DNA of 64,000 nt from the NCBI RefSeq assembly GCF_001467025.1, contig NZ_LNXV01000004.1, positions 60,401 to 124,400 on the forward strand. Direction: 5' to 3'. Positions 54,387 to 64,000 of this stretch are shown here, in pieces; the stretch's first letter is position 1, and the number at the start of each line of letters is the position of its first letter. The notes under the pieces are model-generated. The model was not told the DNA's origin. It saw nothing but the letters and a program-made list of their open reading frames with translations, and did not search any database. A program made the translations under genes and the position numbers. The DNA is from Legionella brunensis (GTDB lineage Bacteria; Pseudomonadota; Gammaproteobacteria; Legionellales; Legionellaceae).

Positions 54387-55838
54387 TTACCCTTTATAGG
54401 TTGGTCTGGCTTGGTGCCAGTTTGTACATTGTTGATAATGGTGAGCTATATTCAGAAGCTTTGCTTCATTAAAATAATTACCGATTAATTGCATACCAAT
54501 AGGCAAACCTTCATTAAAACCCACTGGTATGGAAAGCGCAGGTAATCCCGCTAAATTGACTGCTACTGTAAAGACATCGGCTAAGTAGTTTTGTATGGGA
54601 TCATCCACTTTTTCACCTAGCTTAAAAGCACAGGTAGGAGTAGTGGGGCCTAAGATAACATCCACTTGGTTTAATGTACTTTGTATTTCCACTTGAATCA
54701 GTCGTCTAATTTTTAACGCTTGCAGGTAATAAGCATCGAAATAACCAGAGGATAATACATGAGTTCCTGTCAGGATTCGTCGCTTCACTTCGGCTCCAAA
54801 ACCTTCACTGCGTGAGTTGACAATTAATTCATGCAAAGTCCCTGCCTTACTACTACGATGGCCAAAGCGTATGCCATCATAGCGTGATAAATTTGAAGAA
54901 GCTTCAGCACATGCTATGACATAATAGCAAGGAACCCAAAGGGGTTGCAGAGGTAAATCAAGCTCGATAATCTCAGCACCCTCTTGTTGATAAATTTTAA
55001 CAGCATCAAGGATAGCTTGTTGTATGGATGCGTCGACTTCCTTTTGAAAAAAACAAGAGGGTAGGCCAATTTTTAATCCTTTGATGGAATCCGATAATGT
55101 TAGAGAATAGTTAGGAATGGCCTGATTAACAGAAGTAGAATCATGGCTATCAAATCCAGCCATTGCTTGTAAAATCAGCGCTAGATCTTCAACACTACGA
55201 GCCATGGGGCCTGCTTGGTCAAGACTTGATGCAAAAGCTACCATACCAAATCTTGATACTAAACCATAAGTAGGTTTGATCCCGGAAATTCCACAAAAAG
55301 CAGCAGGCTGTCTAATCGAGCCACCGGTATCTGAGCCTGTGGCAAATGGGACAAGTCCTGCTGCTACTGCAGCAGCAGAACCTCCGGAAGAGCCTCCGGG
55401 AACCCTGGTCGAATCCCAGGGATTTCTGACTGGTCCAAAATAGCTGTTTTCGTTGGATGAGCCCATCGCGAATTCATCCATGTTGGTTTTGCCAACAACA
55501 ACGACCCCGTGCTCTGCAAATCGTTTTACGATAGTTGCCTGATAAGGTGATTGAAAATTTGCCAACATTTTTGAGCCGCAGGTTGTAGGCAGTTTGAGCG
55601 TACAAAAGAGATCTTTGTGCGCCATAGGAATACCTGTTAATGGCGTTATCTGGCCTTCGCGTAACAACTTATCGGCAGTGGCTGCAAAATTTAAAGCGTC
55701 CTTTTCATTGATGCTAATAAATGCATTAAGTGATTTGTGTTGTTCAATGCGACTTAAAAAATGTTTAGTTAATTCAGTACTTGAGAATTCACCGCGTCGC
55801 AAGCCATGAGATAATTCTTTTAAGGAATATTTATGCAT
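54387..55838 (-). CDS. gatA: Asp/Glu-tRNA amidotransferase subunit A
   Basis: 483 residues. The amidase-signature triad is visible: Lys in MAHKDLFCT, Ser in [14 protein letters not shown] and nucleophile Ser in [12 protein letters not shown]. It hydrolyses glutamine and passes ammonia to GatB. It lies 4 bases after gatC in a three-gene operon. Confidence 0.95.
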   Translation of the reverse strand: MHKYSLKELSHGLRRGEFSSTELTKHFLSRIEQHKSLNAFISINEKDALNFAATADKLLREGQITPLTGIPMAHKDLFCTLKLPTTCGSKMLANFQSPYQATIVKRFAEHGVVVVGKTNMDEFAMGSSNENSYFGPVRNPWDSTRVPGGSSGGSAAAVAAGLVPFATGSDTGGSIRQPAAFCGISGIKPTYGLVSRFGMVAFASSLDQAGPMARSVEDLALILQAMAGFDSHDSTSVNQAIPNYSLTLSDSIKGLKIGLPSCFFQKEVDASIQQAILDAVKIYQQEGAEIIELDLPLQPLWVPCYYVIACAEASSNLSRYDGIRFGHRSSKAGTLHELIVNSRSEGFGAEVKRRILTGTHVLSSGYFDAYYLQALKIRRLIQVEIQSTLNQVDVILGPTTPTCAFKLGEKVDDPIQNYLADVFTVAVNLAGLPALSIPVGFNEGLPIGMQLIGNYFNEAKLLNIAHHYQQCTNWHQARPTYKG

Positions 55839-55842
55839 AACT

Positions 55843-56139
55843 TTACTGTCCTGAGTCTATAACTTTGGGAACCCAATACAAATTATCCCCAAACAATGGG
55901 GCAATTTCAGCCAATTGCTCAGTACAATCTTTTTCGCTCACTTCGTCAGTTCTAAGACGCTGATGTAAGTGAAAAGGATGAAAAAGCGGGGCAATACCAG
56001 TTGTATCTACTTGTTTAAGTTGTTCAACAAAATCCATGATGGCACTGACTTCTTCAGCGAGTTTGATATTGTCGCTCGACTCAGCATTCAGGTAGGCAAG
56101 TTGTTTTACATTTTCTAGATCATCTTTTGTGATTGCCAT
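55843..56139 (-). CDS. gatC: Asp/Glu-tRNA amidotransferase subunit C
   Basis: 98 residues. [42 protein letters not shown] and [34 protein letters not shown] match GatC, the belt that clamps GatA and GatB. It is first gene of the operon. Confidence 0.93.
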   Translation of the reverse strand: MAITKDDLENVKQLAYLNAESSDNIKLAEEVSAIMDFVEQLKQVDTTGIAPLFHPFHLHQRLRTDEVSEKDCTEQLAEIAPLFGDNLYWVPKVIDSGQ

Positions 56140-56232
56140 TGTCTATGTCCAATAATTATAAGTGTTCTAAGATACATTTTTTTATTGAATGATAAAAGTA
56201 AAACCATCGTTATCCCACTATTTCATTGGAGC

Positions 56233-56262
56233 CCCCTGTCTTCGCCGCGGCGAAGACAGGGG
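56233..56262. repeat. 30-bp GC-rich perfect palindrome
   Basis: Half-site CCCCTGTCTTCGCCG followed directly by its reverse complement, in the 243-base gap between gatC and the nucleoside hydrolase. Its GC content is far above the surroundings. No U-tract follows on either strand, so a simple terminator is not indicated. Confidence 0.7.
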
Positions 56263-56382
56263 CTATTATCAATAGAAATCCTAATTTTTATGATTCTCAT
56301 CATTGGTGATAATTTTAACCTTTTGATGACAAGATAAAAGTTACCTGCGAGAATGTTTCATTCTTTTTAAATAGTAAAAATT

Positions 56383-57597
56383 ATGAAGGGTAAGTGGTAC
56401 TTTCTTATCTTGTTTTGGTTCTGCACTACCTGCTTTAGTAAGACCCCCATCATTGTTGATACGGATATGGGATTTGATGACTGGGTTGCACTTCTTTATG
56501 TTTTAAAAAATGAAAAACTTGATGTTAAAGCGATCACTATTGATTGCAGTGGATTAACCTATTGCCCTCAAGGTGGGATTAATGCTGCCAAACTGGCAAG
56601 TCTCGTTAATCAAAAAATTCCCATCTATTTGGGACGTGAGGACAAAACAAATGCTCGTTACGCTTTCCCTGCCCAACTACGTGAATTTAGCTCAAAGATG
56701 TCTGTCCCAGGATTTCAATCATTAAAAGCTTATCCATTTGAGACGAAATCTGCGGCTAAAGCTATTGTAGATTTAGCCCAAGATGCTGCTTTGATAAATA
56801 AACCTATTACTATTATGTCTATAGGAACTGCAATTAACTTAGCCGACAGTATTAGTTATGCTAAAAAACACCATCAATTTGATAGTTTTAAACAAGGCAT
56901 TCAGAGAGTTTACAAAGCGGGTGGGGCTTTTGGTGAAACCATTATTGATAAGGATAATCATCAGCAATTAAGCAATTTTAATATCCAAGGAAATCTGATT
57001 ATCCCTGGTTTTTTTGCAACTAATAATACTATGGCAGAGTGGAATATCTATGCTGCAGTAGGTGCTATGCAAGATGTTTTACAGTCAGGCCTTGCAATAA
57101 CCTGGGTTTCAATTAATGCATCAGACATGGCTCGCATTACCCCACAAGGACTCGATTTCCTGGAAGCCTATGCTAAAAAAGATGTTGCTTTACTGTTTAG
57201 TTTGAATGCCGCTAAATACCTCGTTTCTTATCAAGGAGGTTGGGATAAAATTGCCCATAATTTTGATTTTTGGGATACCGCAGCGACCGTAGCAGCTTTT
57301 AATCCAGATGTGGTTAGTGAATCCTATCACGACGTTGCTCTCTGCTTAAATGATCAAGGTTTTGAGTACCAGATTCCTGCTAAATTACCGAGTTTAACCG
57401 CAAGTAATCGCGTGGATTATCATTTTTTTCCCATGGTTCATCAGTATTATTACGGTGCCCTATTAATTAATGAATCCCCCGAGTCCCCAAAGTCGCTTTC
57501 TATCTGCAATTTGCTCAATAAAAATGTAGTAAAAACTGACGTAATTAAAGGGATCGATGTAGCGCGGTTTTATCAACATTTCGCTCAAATGGATTAG
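56383..57597 (+). CDS. Secreted inosine/uridine-preferring nucleoside hydrolase
   Basis: 404 residues with a signal peptide (YFLILFWFCTTCFSK). TPIIVDTDMGFDDWVALLYVL is the IUNH calcium motif (DxDxGxDD); the usual Ala after DD is Trp here. Later parts hold MSIGTAINLADSI, VYKAGGAFGE and NFDFWDTAATVAAF, the usual C-terminal Asp. It probably splits nucleosides in the periplasm or outside the cell for salvage. Some insertions make it longer than cytosolic members (about 310). Confidence 0.85.
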   Translation: MKGKWYFLILFWFCTTCFSKTPIIVDTDMGFDDWVALLYVLKNEKLDVKAITIDCSGLTYCPQGGINAAKLASLVNQKIPIYLGREDKTNARYAFPAQLREFSSKMSVPGFQSLKAYPFETKSAAKAIVDLAQDAALINKPITIMSIGTAINLADSISYAKKHHQFDSFKQGIQRVYKAGGAFGETIIDKDNHQQLSNFNIQGNLIIPGFFATNNTMAEWNIYAAVGAMQDVLQSGLAITWVSINASDMARITPQGLDFLEAYAKKDVALLFSLNAAKYLVSYQGGWDKIAHNFDFWDTAATVAAFNPDVVSESYHDVALCLNDQGFEYQIPAKLPSLTASNRVDYHFFPMVHQYYYGALLINESPESPKSLSICNLLNKNVVKTDVIKGIDVARFYQHFAQMD

Positions 57598-57730
57598 TTT
57601 GTTGATTGTTTGTTAGTCTGTGTGGGGCCTTACATCATGCGATGCAGCATTATTATCAACTACGCCTTGCAGAGCCTGGGTTTTAAAGTAGAATGGATAA
57701 AATGTATTTACCTAAATGAAATGAGTAGTA

Positions 57731-59878
57731 ATGATGTTACAGCAAGTTAAAACTGCAGGCGGGGTTTACATAGAGTATGAACAACATGCTCTAGCCTATG
57801 AAAATGCAATAGAACCACTTTTGGAGCGTCTTGATACCCACCGAGGTGCTTTATTTGCATCAAGCTTTGAATACCCTGGTCGCTATACGTGCTGGGACAT
57901 AGGTTTTTATAATCCACCGTTGGCTATTATTTGTAAAGCTCATGAAATTCAATTGCAGGCTTTAAATAGTCGAGGAGAAGTTTTACTGGCAATTATCCTT
58001 CCAGCATTAACTGCTTGTGAGGAATTAATTATTAGCGAGCAGTCTGAGCAGAATTGCCGGGTACAAGTTCAACACGGGCAAAAAATTTTTAGTGAGGAAG
58101 AGCGCAGTCATCAACCCTCAGTGTTCACTGTTCTTCGTAAACTTCTAGCCTTCTTTAAATCTGATGAGCCTTATTTAGGTTTTTATGGTGCATTTGGGTA
58201 TGATTTGATTTTTCAATTTGAAGCATTAACTCAATACAAAGAGCGTTCGCTTGGGCAGCGCGAGATGGTATTGTACCTTCCTGATGAAATCTATGTTGTT
58301 AATCACCGTAAGGAAGAGGCATTTATACGACGTTATAATTTTCAATATCAGGGTAAGTCCACGCAATCATTACCGCGGGAAGGGGAGTTCAAAGCTTATG
58401 AGCCGCGATTTAAACCAGAAAAGCGTTGTGATCATGCTCCCGGTGAATATGCAAAATTAGTAGAGCTCGCTAAAGAGCGCTTTGCATGTGGTGATCTTTT
58501 TGAAGTAGTTCCCAGTCAAACATTTTATGCCCATTGTCCAGAGCAACCGTCTGTTATGTTTAGTCGCATGCGCCGCCTAAATCCCTCTCCTTATGGCTTC
58601 TTTATTAATCTTGGGGACGAGGAGTATTTAGTTGGTGCGTCTCCCGAAATGTATGTTCGTGTACAAGGCAGGCGTGTAGAGACTTGTCCAATCTCTGGTA
58701 CGATAAAGCGCGGGGCTGATGCTATTGAAGACGCCTACAATATTCAACTTTTGTTGGAATCTGAAAAAGAAGCCTCCGAGTTAACAATGTGTACTGATGT
58801 GGATCGCAATGACAAATCAAGGATCTGTGAAGCAGGCAGTGTACGAGTACTAGGAAGGCGACAAATTGAAATGTATTCTCGGTTGATTCATACAGTGGAT
58901 CATGTGGAGGGAACGCTACGTGAAGGTTTTGATGCAGTGGATGCCTTCTTAACGCACATGTGGGTTGTCACTGTGACTGGTGCTCCTAAACTCTGGGCAA
59001 TGAATTTTATTGAAGAGTATGAAAAATCACCACGAAGATGGTACGCTGGTGCTGTGGGATGGTTTGGTTTTAATGGCAATCTAAATACAGGGCTTGTACT
59101 AAGAACTATGCGCATTCAACAAGGAATTGCTGAGATTCGCGTTGGTGCTACACTATTGTATGATTCAGAACCACAAGCTGAAGAGCAGGAAACACGATTA
59201 AAAGCTTCTGCTTTTTTAGATATGCTCCAAAAGCAAGAGACGAAGGGAAAGCCAGCAATCTCTATGCCCTTGCACGGTCTAGGCAAAAGAGTTTTACTGG
59301 TGGATCACCAAGATTCCTTTGTCCACACCTTAGCCAATTATGTACGGCAAACAGGGGCTGAAGTGTTAACAGTCCGCAGTGAGTATGCTTCGAATTACTT
59401 AGAGAAAGAAAGTTTTGATTTAGTTCTCTTATCTCCAGGACCTGGTAGGCCGGAGGATTTCAAAGTCGCACAAACTATTGCAACAGTACTCCAATGCAAA
59501 ACCCCATTGTTTGGCGTTTGTTTAGGCTTGCAGGGTATCGTCGAATATTTTGGTGGGAAGCTTGATGTATTAAGTTACCCTATGCACGGAAAAGCATCCG
59601 ATATTGAAGTGAGAGATAGTGAGGGACTCTTTGCTGGACTAGGAGACTCTTTTACTGCTGGTCGTTATCATTCACTTTACGCTAGATTAGAGGATATGCC
59701 GAAAGATTTGGAAGTAACGGCTATGACTCGCGATGGAGTTGTCATGGCTGTTATGCATAAATCTTTACCAGTCTATGCTGTGCAATTTCATCCAGAAACA
59801 ATCTTATCAATGCCAAATCAGGCTGGGTTAAGAATTATCAACAATCTAATGGGAATGATCGCTCTAAATGCGCAATAA
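57731..59878 (+). CDS. trpE: Anthranilate synthase TrpE-TrpG fusion
   Basis: 715 residues. The TrpE part (1-515) has EVVPSQTFYAHC, NPSPYGFFINL, GASPEMYVRVQGRRVETCPISGTIKRG, DVDRNDKSRICEAGSV and VVTVTGAPKLWAM. The TrpG part (about 525-715) has GVCLGLQG (Cys) and VQFHPET (His, Glu). One chain thus makes anthranilate from chorismate and glutamine, as in Rhizobium-type TrpEG. A separate trp operon is not in the window. The ClC gene overlaps its end by 11 bases, so the two are co-transcribed. Confidence 0.93.
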   Translation: MMLQQVKTAGGVYIEYEQHALAYENAIEPLLERLDTHRGALFASSFEYPGRYTCWDIGFYNPPLAIICKAHEIQLQALNSRGEVLLAIILPALTACEELIISEQSEQNCRVQVQHGQKIFSEEERSHQPSVFTVLRKLLAFFKSDEPYLGFYGAFGYDLIFQFEALTQYKERSLGQREMVLYLPDEIYVVNHRKEEAFIRRYNFQYQGKSTQSLPREGEFKAYEPRFKPEKRCDHAPGEYAKLVELAKERFACGDLFEVVPSQTFYAHCPEQPSVMFSRMRRLNPSPYGFFINLGDEEYLVGASPEMYVRVQGRRVETCPISGTIKRGADAIEDAYNIQLLLESEKEASELTMCTDVDRNDKSRICEAGSVRVLGRRQIEMYSRLIHTVDHVEGTLREGFDAVDAFLTHMWVVTVTGAPKLWAMNFIEEYEKSPRRWYAGAVGWFGFNGNLNTGLVLRTMRIQQGIAEIRVGATLLYDSEPQAEEQETRLKASAFLDMLQKQETKGKPAISMPLHGLGKRVLLVDHQDSFVHTLANYVRQTGAEVLTVRSEYASNYLEKESFDLVLLSPGPGRPEDFKVAQTIATVLQCKTPLFGVCLGLQGIVEYFGGKLDVLSYPMHGKASDIEVRDSEGLFAGLGDSFTAGRYHSLYARLEDMPKDLEVTAMTRDGVVMAVMHKSLPVYAVQFHPETILSMPNQAGLRIINNLMGMIALNAQ

Positions 59879-61151
59879 AATTTTGACTCTTTATTTAATT
59901 GCCGTTGTATTGGGTATCCTTACTGGAATAGTGGGTTCTTTTTTTCAGTTAGCAATTGTCTATGGCTCTGAGCTAATTACAAAAATCTTAGCCTTCGGCT
60001 CTAATACTGGAGTGGGTACCTTACTATCCATTTTAATTTCTATGAGCCTTACTTTTTTAGCCTGGTTTTTAGTGCGAGGATTTGCACCCGAAGCTTCGGG
60101 TAGTGGCGTACAAGAAATTGAGGGAACTTTATTACATGAGCGTCCAATTTTTTGGCGCAGATTATTACCCGTTAAGTTTATTGGTGGTGTAATGGCCATC
60201 ACTGCCAAACTTGTCGTAGGACGGGAGGGGCCGACCATACAAATGGGGGGTAACCTTGGTGAAATGCTTGGGGAGTTATTGCATCTACCTCCCAAAAGGT
60301 GTGACGCCTTAATCGCTGCTGGAGCTGCTGCGGGTTTGGCTTCGGCATTTAATGCGCCTTTGGCTGGTGTACTCTTTGTGCTTGAGGAAATGCGGAGTCA
60401 GTTTCAATTTTCCTTTACTAATTTTAAGACAGTGGCTATTAGTTGTGTGATGGCAACCATTACTTTGCATTTAATTATTGGGTCAAAACCTGCTATTCCT
60501 ATGTCTGTTTTTGAATTGCCTAGCCTTAAATCACTATGGATTTTTTTCCTCTTTGGTATATTGATTGGTTTTGTAGGTCTTATCTTTAATAAAGTATTAA
60601 TAGCTACTTTGGCTGCAACAGATAAATTATCAACAAGAGCACGAGTTGGTTATGTATTGTTGATAGGAGCTATGGTTGGCTATTTGGCGCATCATTTCCC
60701 TGCAGCAGTAGGGGGCGGATATGAAATTATTGAACGATCGCTTATCCTATCACCGTCATTTATTGTTTTATTACTGCTAATTCTTGTAAGATTTGCAACC
60801 ACTATGATTTGTTATTCATCCAGCGTTCCTGGGGGCATTTTTGCACCCATGCTAGCTTTAGGTACTTTGTTGGGATTGGCTGCTTCCTCGTTACTCAAAT
60901 ATGCTGTGCATGATGTGACAATTCATCCTGGGATGTTCGCTGTAGCTGGCATGGGGGCCTTATTTTCCGCTGCAGTTCGTGCACCAATAACTGGTATTAT
61001 TTTAGTTGTTGAAATGACACAAAATTATCTATTAATTTTACCCTTAATGGTCACCTGTTTGACCTCTACAACGGTAGTACAATTGGCTGGCAATAAACCA
61101 ATATACACCCAACTTCTACAACGTACCTTAAAGAGAAGCAAGGCAAGCTAA
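59868..61151 (+). CDS. ClC-family H+/Cl- antiporter
   Basis: 427 residues with about 16 helices. The ion path motifs are GSGVQEIEGTL, GREGPTIQMGGNLGE (gating Glu) and LFVLEEMRSQF (proton-path Glu), with the final GMGALFSAAVRAPITGIILVVEMT. Both glutamates of exchangers are present, so it is likely a proton-chloride antiporter, as used in acid resistance, rather than a channel. Translational overlap with trpEG is unusual. Confidence 0.9.
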   Translation: MRNKILTLYLIAVVLGILTGIVGSFFQLAIVYGSELITKILAFGSNTGVGTLLSILISMSLTFLAWFLVRGFAPEASGSGVQEIEGTLLHERPIFWRRLLPVKFIGGVMAITAKLVVGREGPTIQMGGNLGEMLGELLHLPPKRCDALIAAGAAAGLASAFNAPLAGVLFVLEEMRSQFQFSFTNFKTVAISCVMATITLHLIIGSKPAIPMSVFELPSLKSLWIFFLFGILIGFVGLIFNKVLIATLAATDKLSTRARVGYVLLIGAMVGYLAHHFPAAVGGGYEIIERSLILSPSFIVLLLLILVRFATTMICYSSSVPGGIFAPMLALGTLLGLAASSLLKYAVHDVTIHPGMFAVAGMGALFSAAVRAPITGIILVVEMTQNYLLILPLMVTCLTSTTVVQLAGNKPIYTQLLQRTLKRSKAS

Positions 61152-61212
61152 GGCTACTCACGGTACTATCTTAATTTAGCTATCTAAATTTTATGTTAGG
61201 AGGTCTGCAATA

Positions 61213-62178
61213 TCAAAGAGACACAACAATTTTGCCGAAATGCTCACTATTTTGCATGCGTTGGTGTGCTTTCTCAATATCGGTAAATAAAAATTCAGAG
61301 TCGATAATGGGAGCAATATGTTTGTTAAGTAAAGCAGTGGACCATTGGTGTTGGGCTGAGTTCCAGAGTTCTGTTTTTTCTAAAATTGATTGAGGGCGCA
61401 AAACGAAACCGTGAATTTGCAACCGTTTTTGCATGATCGGCAATAAATTGGCTTCAACAAGATGACCACCCATACAAGCAATCTGAATAAGTTTTCCTTG
61501 TTGATTTAGCAGTTTTAGATGTTTTGGGAAATAGCTTCCACCGATAAAATCAACAATAACATCGACAGAACGCTCTCCCAAGACAGTTTCGAAATCTTCC
61601 CGTTTATAATTAATAACAGAAGCGGCCCCTAATTTTTTAGCTTTTGCAATTTTTTCATCAGTACTACTAGTGCTAATTACTTTGGCACCTTGTAACTTAG
61701 CCATTTGAATGGCAAGAGAAGCTATTCCACTTCCCGCGGAATGAATTAATAAAGTTTGTTGTTGTTTGAGTTGGCCTAATAAGAAAACAGTTGCGTGGGA
61801 GGTCATTAATGCTTCAGGTAGGGCGGCTGCCTGATTAAAGGTCCAGGTATCTGGGATAATTTCAGCAAGGTTTTGATTGACACAACAATATTCAGCATAG
61901 CCACCACCAGCAACGAGACCGTAAATACGATCACCTACTTTAAAGCGAGTTACATTCTGTCCTAGAGCAACAATTTCTCCTGCTACTTCCAATCCAGGAA
62001 TAGGTGACTCTCCAGCAGGTGGGGGGTACTTTCCTTGACGTTGTAATAAATCAGCCCGGTTCAGTGCAATTGCTTTTACTTGCACTAACACCTCATCTTT
62101 TTGACAAGTTGGGGTTCTTACTTCACTGATTATTAGGCGGCTTTGTGGTCCTGGATTATCAATAAGGATGCAACGCAT
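61213..62178 (-). CDS. NAD(P)H quinone oxidoreductase (PIG3-like, zinc-free MDR)
   Basis: 321 residues from Met at 62178; a Met at 62190 is also possible and neither has a good ribosome site. MRCILIDNPGPQ...VQVKAIALNRADLLQRQGKYPPPAGESPIPGLEVAG, VGDRIYGLVAGGGYAEY, LLIHSAGSGIASLAIQMAKLQGAKVI (NADPH loop) and VDFIGGSYFPKHLKLL identify the PIG3/QOR group. It reduces quinones by one electron. It is a single gene. Confidence 0.9.
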   Translation of the reverse strand: MRCILIDNPGPQSRLIISEVRTPTCQKDEVLVQVKAIALNRADLLQRQGKYPPPAGESPIPGLEVAGEIVALGQNVTRFKVGDRIYGLVAGGGYAEYCCVNQNLAEIIPDTWTFNQAAALPEALMTSHATVFLLGQLKQQQTLLIHSAGSGIASLAIQMAKLQGAKVISTSSTDEKIAKAKKLGAASVINYKREDFETVLGERSVDVIVDFIGGSYFPKHLKLLNQQGKLIQIACMGGHLVEANLLPIMQKRLQIHGFVLRPQSILEKTELWNSAQHQWSTALLNKHIAPIIDSEFLFTDIEKAHQRMQNSEHFGKIVVSL

Positions 62179-62390
62179 AGACAAGAACATTTTAGTCAGA
62201 CTTATGGCTATCTTACGTGAAGTTTGTGAGAAGGGATAGTTGCTTATATCTTACGTAGAATCCCGATTGGAATTCGATTATGTCGAATTATCTACGATGA
62301 GGATTACAAGACCTATATGCAAATATAAAGCTCGCAAAATGAAAACTGTTCGTTATATACTGCCTAGCAATCTGGTTATCTAACTATTTG

Positions 62391-63269
62391 ATGCCTACCT
62401 ATATCCAATATAAAAAATTAGCATGGATTTTTATTTTTCCTCAATTGCTGATTACGCTTGTATTCTTTATTTGGCCCGCATTTAGCGCTTTAGTTCAAGC
62501 TTTTTTCTTTAGTGATGCCTTTGGTTTACATAAACAATTTGCGGGATTAACCAATTTTTTTGATTTATTAAAAGATCCTGGTTATAAGCAGGCATTATGG
62601 GTGACCGTGATACTTGCATTTTTTGTGACTTTAGGGACGATGAGTTTGGGATTATTCTTGGCAATTCTTGTGCAAGCGCGTCGTAAAAGTCAACAAATGT
62701 ATAAGACATTATTTCTTTGGCCTTACGCTGTAGCACCGGCTATTGCTGCTATATTATGGCGTTTTTTATGCCAGCCTACGATGGGATGGCTTTCTCATGG
62801 TCTACAAGGTTTAGGGATTCACTTTAATTATCTTGTTAATGCCAAACAGGCATTATTGGTGATAGTTCTCACAGCGAGTTGGCAGCAATTAAGCTATAAT
62901 TTTCTTTTTTTCTTTGCAGCACTTCAGGCGATACCAAACGCATTAGTTGAAGCTGCAATTATTGATGGCGCTTCTGCATGGAGACGATTTTGGCAAATCA
63001 TTTTTCCATTATTGTCGCCGACAAGCTTTTTTTTACTAATAATGAATTTAATCTATGCATTTTTTGACACATTTGGAATTATCGATGTAATGACAAACGG
63101 TGGGCCAAATAATAGTACAACCACATTAATCTACAAGGTGTATAAAGATGGTTTTGTGGGATTGGATCCAGGTAGTTCCTCTGCGCAATCTGTCATGCTG
63201 ATGATAATGGTTATTGTCCTTACTTTAGTTCAATTTCGTTACCTTGAAAAAAAGGTGCATTACGGATGA
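62391..63269 (+). CDS. ugpA: Glycerol-3-phosphate ABC transporter permease UgpA-like
   Basis: 292 residues from the ATG at 62391. Six helices: WIFIFPQLLITLVFFIWPAF, VTVILAFFVTLGTMSLGLFLAIL and others, with the EAA loop LVEAAIIDGASAWRRFWQIIFPLLSPT that docks on the ATPase. GGPNNSTTTLIYKVYKDGF is characteristic of UgpA. It imports sn-glycerol-3-phosphate or related phosphodiesters. The substrate protein and ATPase are not in the window. It overlaps ugpE by 4 bases. Confidence 0.85.
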   Translation: MPTYIQYKKLAWIFIFPQLLITLVFFIWPAFSALVQAFFFSDAFGLHKQFAGLTNFFDLLKDPGYKQALWVTVILAFFVTLGTMSLGLFLAILVQARRKSQQMYKTLFLWPYAVAPAIAAILWRFLCQPTMGWLSHGLQGLGIHFNYLVNAKQALLVIVLTASWQQLSYNFLFFFAALQAIPNALVEAAIIDGASAWRRFWQIIFPLLSPTSFFLLIMNLIYAFFDTFGIIDVMTNGGPNNSTTTLIYKVYKDGFVGLDPGSSSAQSVMLMIMVIVLTLVQFRYLEKKVHYG

Positions 63270-64000
63270 AAACTTTAAATCGAATAATCAGCCACGGCTT
63301 GCTCTGTTTTTTTGTTGCATTATTATTTGTACCACTTTATTTAGCTTTGGTTGCTGCGAGCCATGATGGAGCAGCAATGATGCAAGCGCCTTTGCCTATG
63401 TGGCCAGGATCTACTCTGTTTCACAATATGAAAGTCGTATTAACTCAAGGATTAGTCGCTACGGGTGGACAGCCAGTATGGCAGATGTTACTAAATAGCT
63501 TTGCAATGGCTATGCTTATTGCTGGAGGTAAAATTATTCTGGCTTTGTTTTCTGCCTTTGTGCTGGTGTATTTTCAATTTCCTCTCAAGCAGTTATTTTT
63601 TGCTTTAATTTTTGCAACAATGATGTTGCCCGTTGAAGTAAGGATTGTACCTACTTTTCAGGTCGTAGCTTCTTTTGGGTGGTTGAATAGTTTTGCAGGA
63701 CTTAGTTTTCCATTAATGGCTTCGGCAACAGCAACTTTTTTGTTTCGGCAATTCTTTAAAACAGTGCCCAAAGAGCTGGTAGATGCTGCAACCTTAGATG
63801 GTGCTGGTCCAATTCGTTTTTTTAAGGATATTCTTTTGCCTTTATCTAAAACTCAGATTGCTGCATTATTTATTATTCTCTTTGTATATGGTTGGAACCA
63901 ATATCTATGGCCATTAGTGATTACTACAGATAGCAGCATGGCAACAATCGTTATGGGTATTCGTTATTTAGCAGGTGTCGCTGATCAAATTCCGCAATGG
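63266..64000 (+). CDS. ugpE: Glycerol-3-phosphate ABC transporter permease UgpE-like (partial)
   Basis: At least 245 residues, continuing past the window end without a stop. MKTLNRIISHGLLCFFVALLFVPLYLALVAASHDGAAM is the first helix and loop, then MLLNSFAMAMLIAGGKIILALFSAFVLVYFQFP, MMLPVEVRIVPTFQV, and the EAA loop ELVDAATLDGAGPIRFFKDILLPLS. Its start overlaps the ugpA stop (ATGA). It pairs with UgpA to form the membrane channel. Confidence 0.88.
   Translation, partial: MKTLNRIISHGLLCFFVALLFVPLYLALVAASHDGAAMMQAPLPMWPGSTLFHNMKVVLTQGLVATGGQPVWQMLLNSFAMAMLIAGGKIILALFSAFVLVYFQFPLKQLFFALIFATMMLPVEVRIVPTFQVVASFGWLNSFAGLSFPLMASATATFLFRQFFKTVPKELVDAATLDGAGPIRFFKDILLPLSKTQIAALFIILFVYGWNQYLWPLVITTDSSMATIVMGIRYLAGVADQIPQW

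Noticed and set aside
57637-57747. Leader peptide / attenuator before trpEG
   Set aside because: The short ORF has a single Trp codon and no convincing alternative hairpins.
62209-62256. Direct repeat ATCTTACGT twice before ugpA as a PhoB site
   Set aside because: Does not resemble the CTGTCAT-type Pho box; the 38-bp spacing is not typical.

Overview
The window looks like a chromosomal segment of a Legionella species, probably not L. pneumophila itself. This is inferred from the AT-rich base composition, the housekeeping genes of a gammaproteobacterium (rib, pyrG-kdsA, bamD, rdgC, his, gatCAB, flgAMN, a trpE-trpG fusion) and several large eukaryote-like proteins of the kind exported by the Dot/Icm type IV secretion system. 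No species call is possible from sequence reading alone.

Layout. 0-5 kb: a broken leucine-rich-repeat gene with a Cys-His-Asp domain, several small secreted or His-rich proteins, and a large membrane protein. 5-14 kb: GNAT acetyltransferase, methyltransferases, a beta-carbonic anhydrase with a long C-terminal extension, an EVE/effector-binding gene pair, RhlE helicase, an L,D-transpeptidase-family protein, a phasin and a VOC protein. 14-26 kb is the accessory heart of the window: a Ras/Rab-like GTPase with a membrane tail, a protein with a PI3/4-kinase-like catalytic loop, Ku, an OTU-like putative deubiquitinase with octapeptide repeats and a membrane tail, and a possible permuted-papain membrane protein. 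They are interleaved with an MFS transporter, a DUF1415 protein, BepA and a defective serine recombinase. 26-38 kb: ribD-ribE-ribBA-ribH, pyrG-kdsA, tRNA-Ser(UGA), a 153-bp inverted-repeat element, bamD, rdgC, a frameshifted gene, an outer-membrane protein and rlmI. 38-46 kb: a complete his operon led by a TrpR-family regulator. 46-52 kb: isochorismatase-like hydrolase, SDR, an ankyrin/coiled-coil protein, flgA-flgM-flgN, and cytochrome c5. 52-64 kb: L,D-transpeptidase lipoprotein, gatCAB, secreted nucleoside hydrolase, trpEG, ClC antiporter, quinone oxidoreductase, and ugpA-ugpE (ugpE runs off the window).

The strongest system-level signal is regulatory. Four putative effector genes in 14-26 kb (GTPase, kinase-like, OTU-like, papain-like) each have tandem TTAA-type half-sites 11 bp apart, followed after exactly 7 bp by a -10 hexamer. 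This is the layout expected of PmrA-controlled Dot/Icm effector promoters. Other regulatory readings are a pyrG leader whose 5' C-tract can pair with its own ribosome-binding region (resembling the CTP-sensitive start-site switch of E. coli pyrC), a near-consensus his promoter overlapped by palindromes next to the TrpR-like gene, a sigma-54 promoter before flgA and a sigma-28 promoter before flgM.
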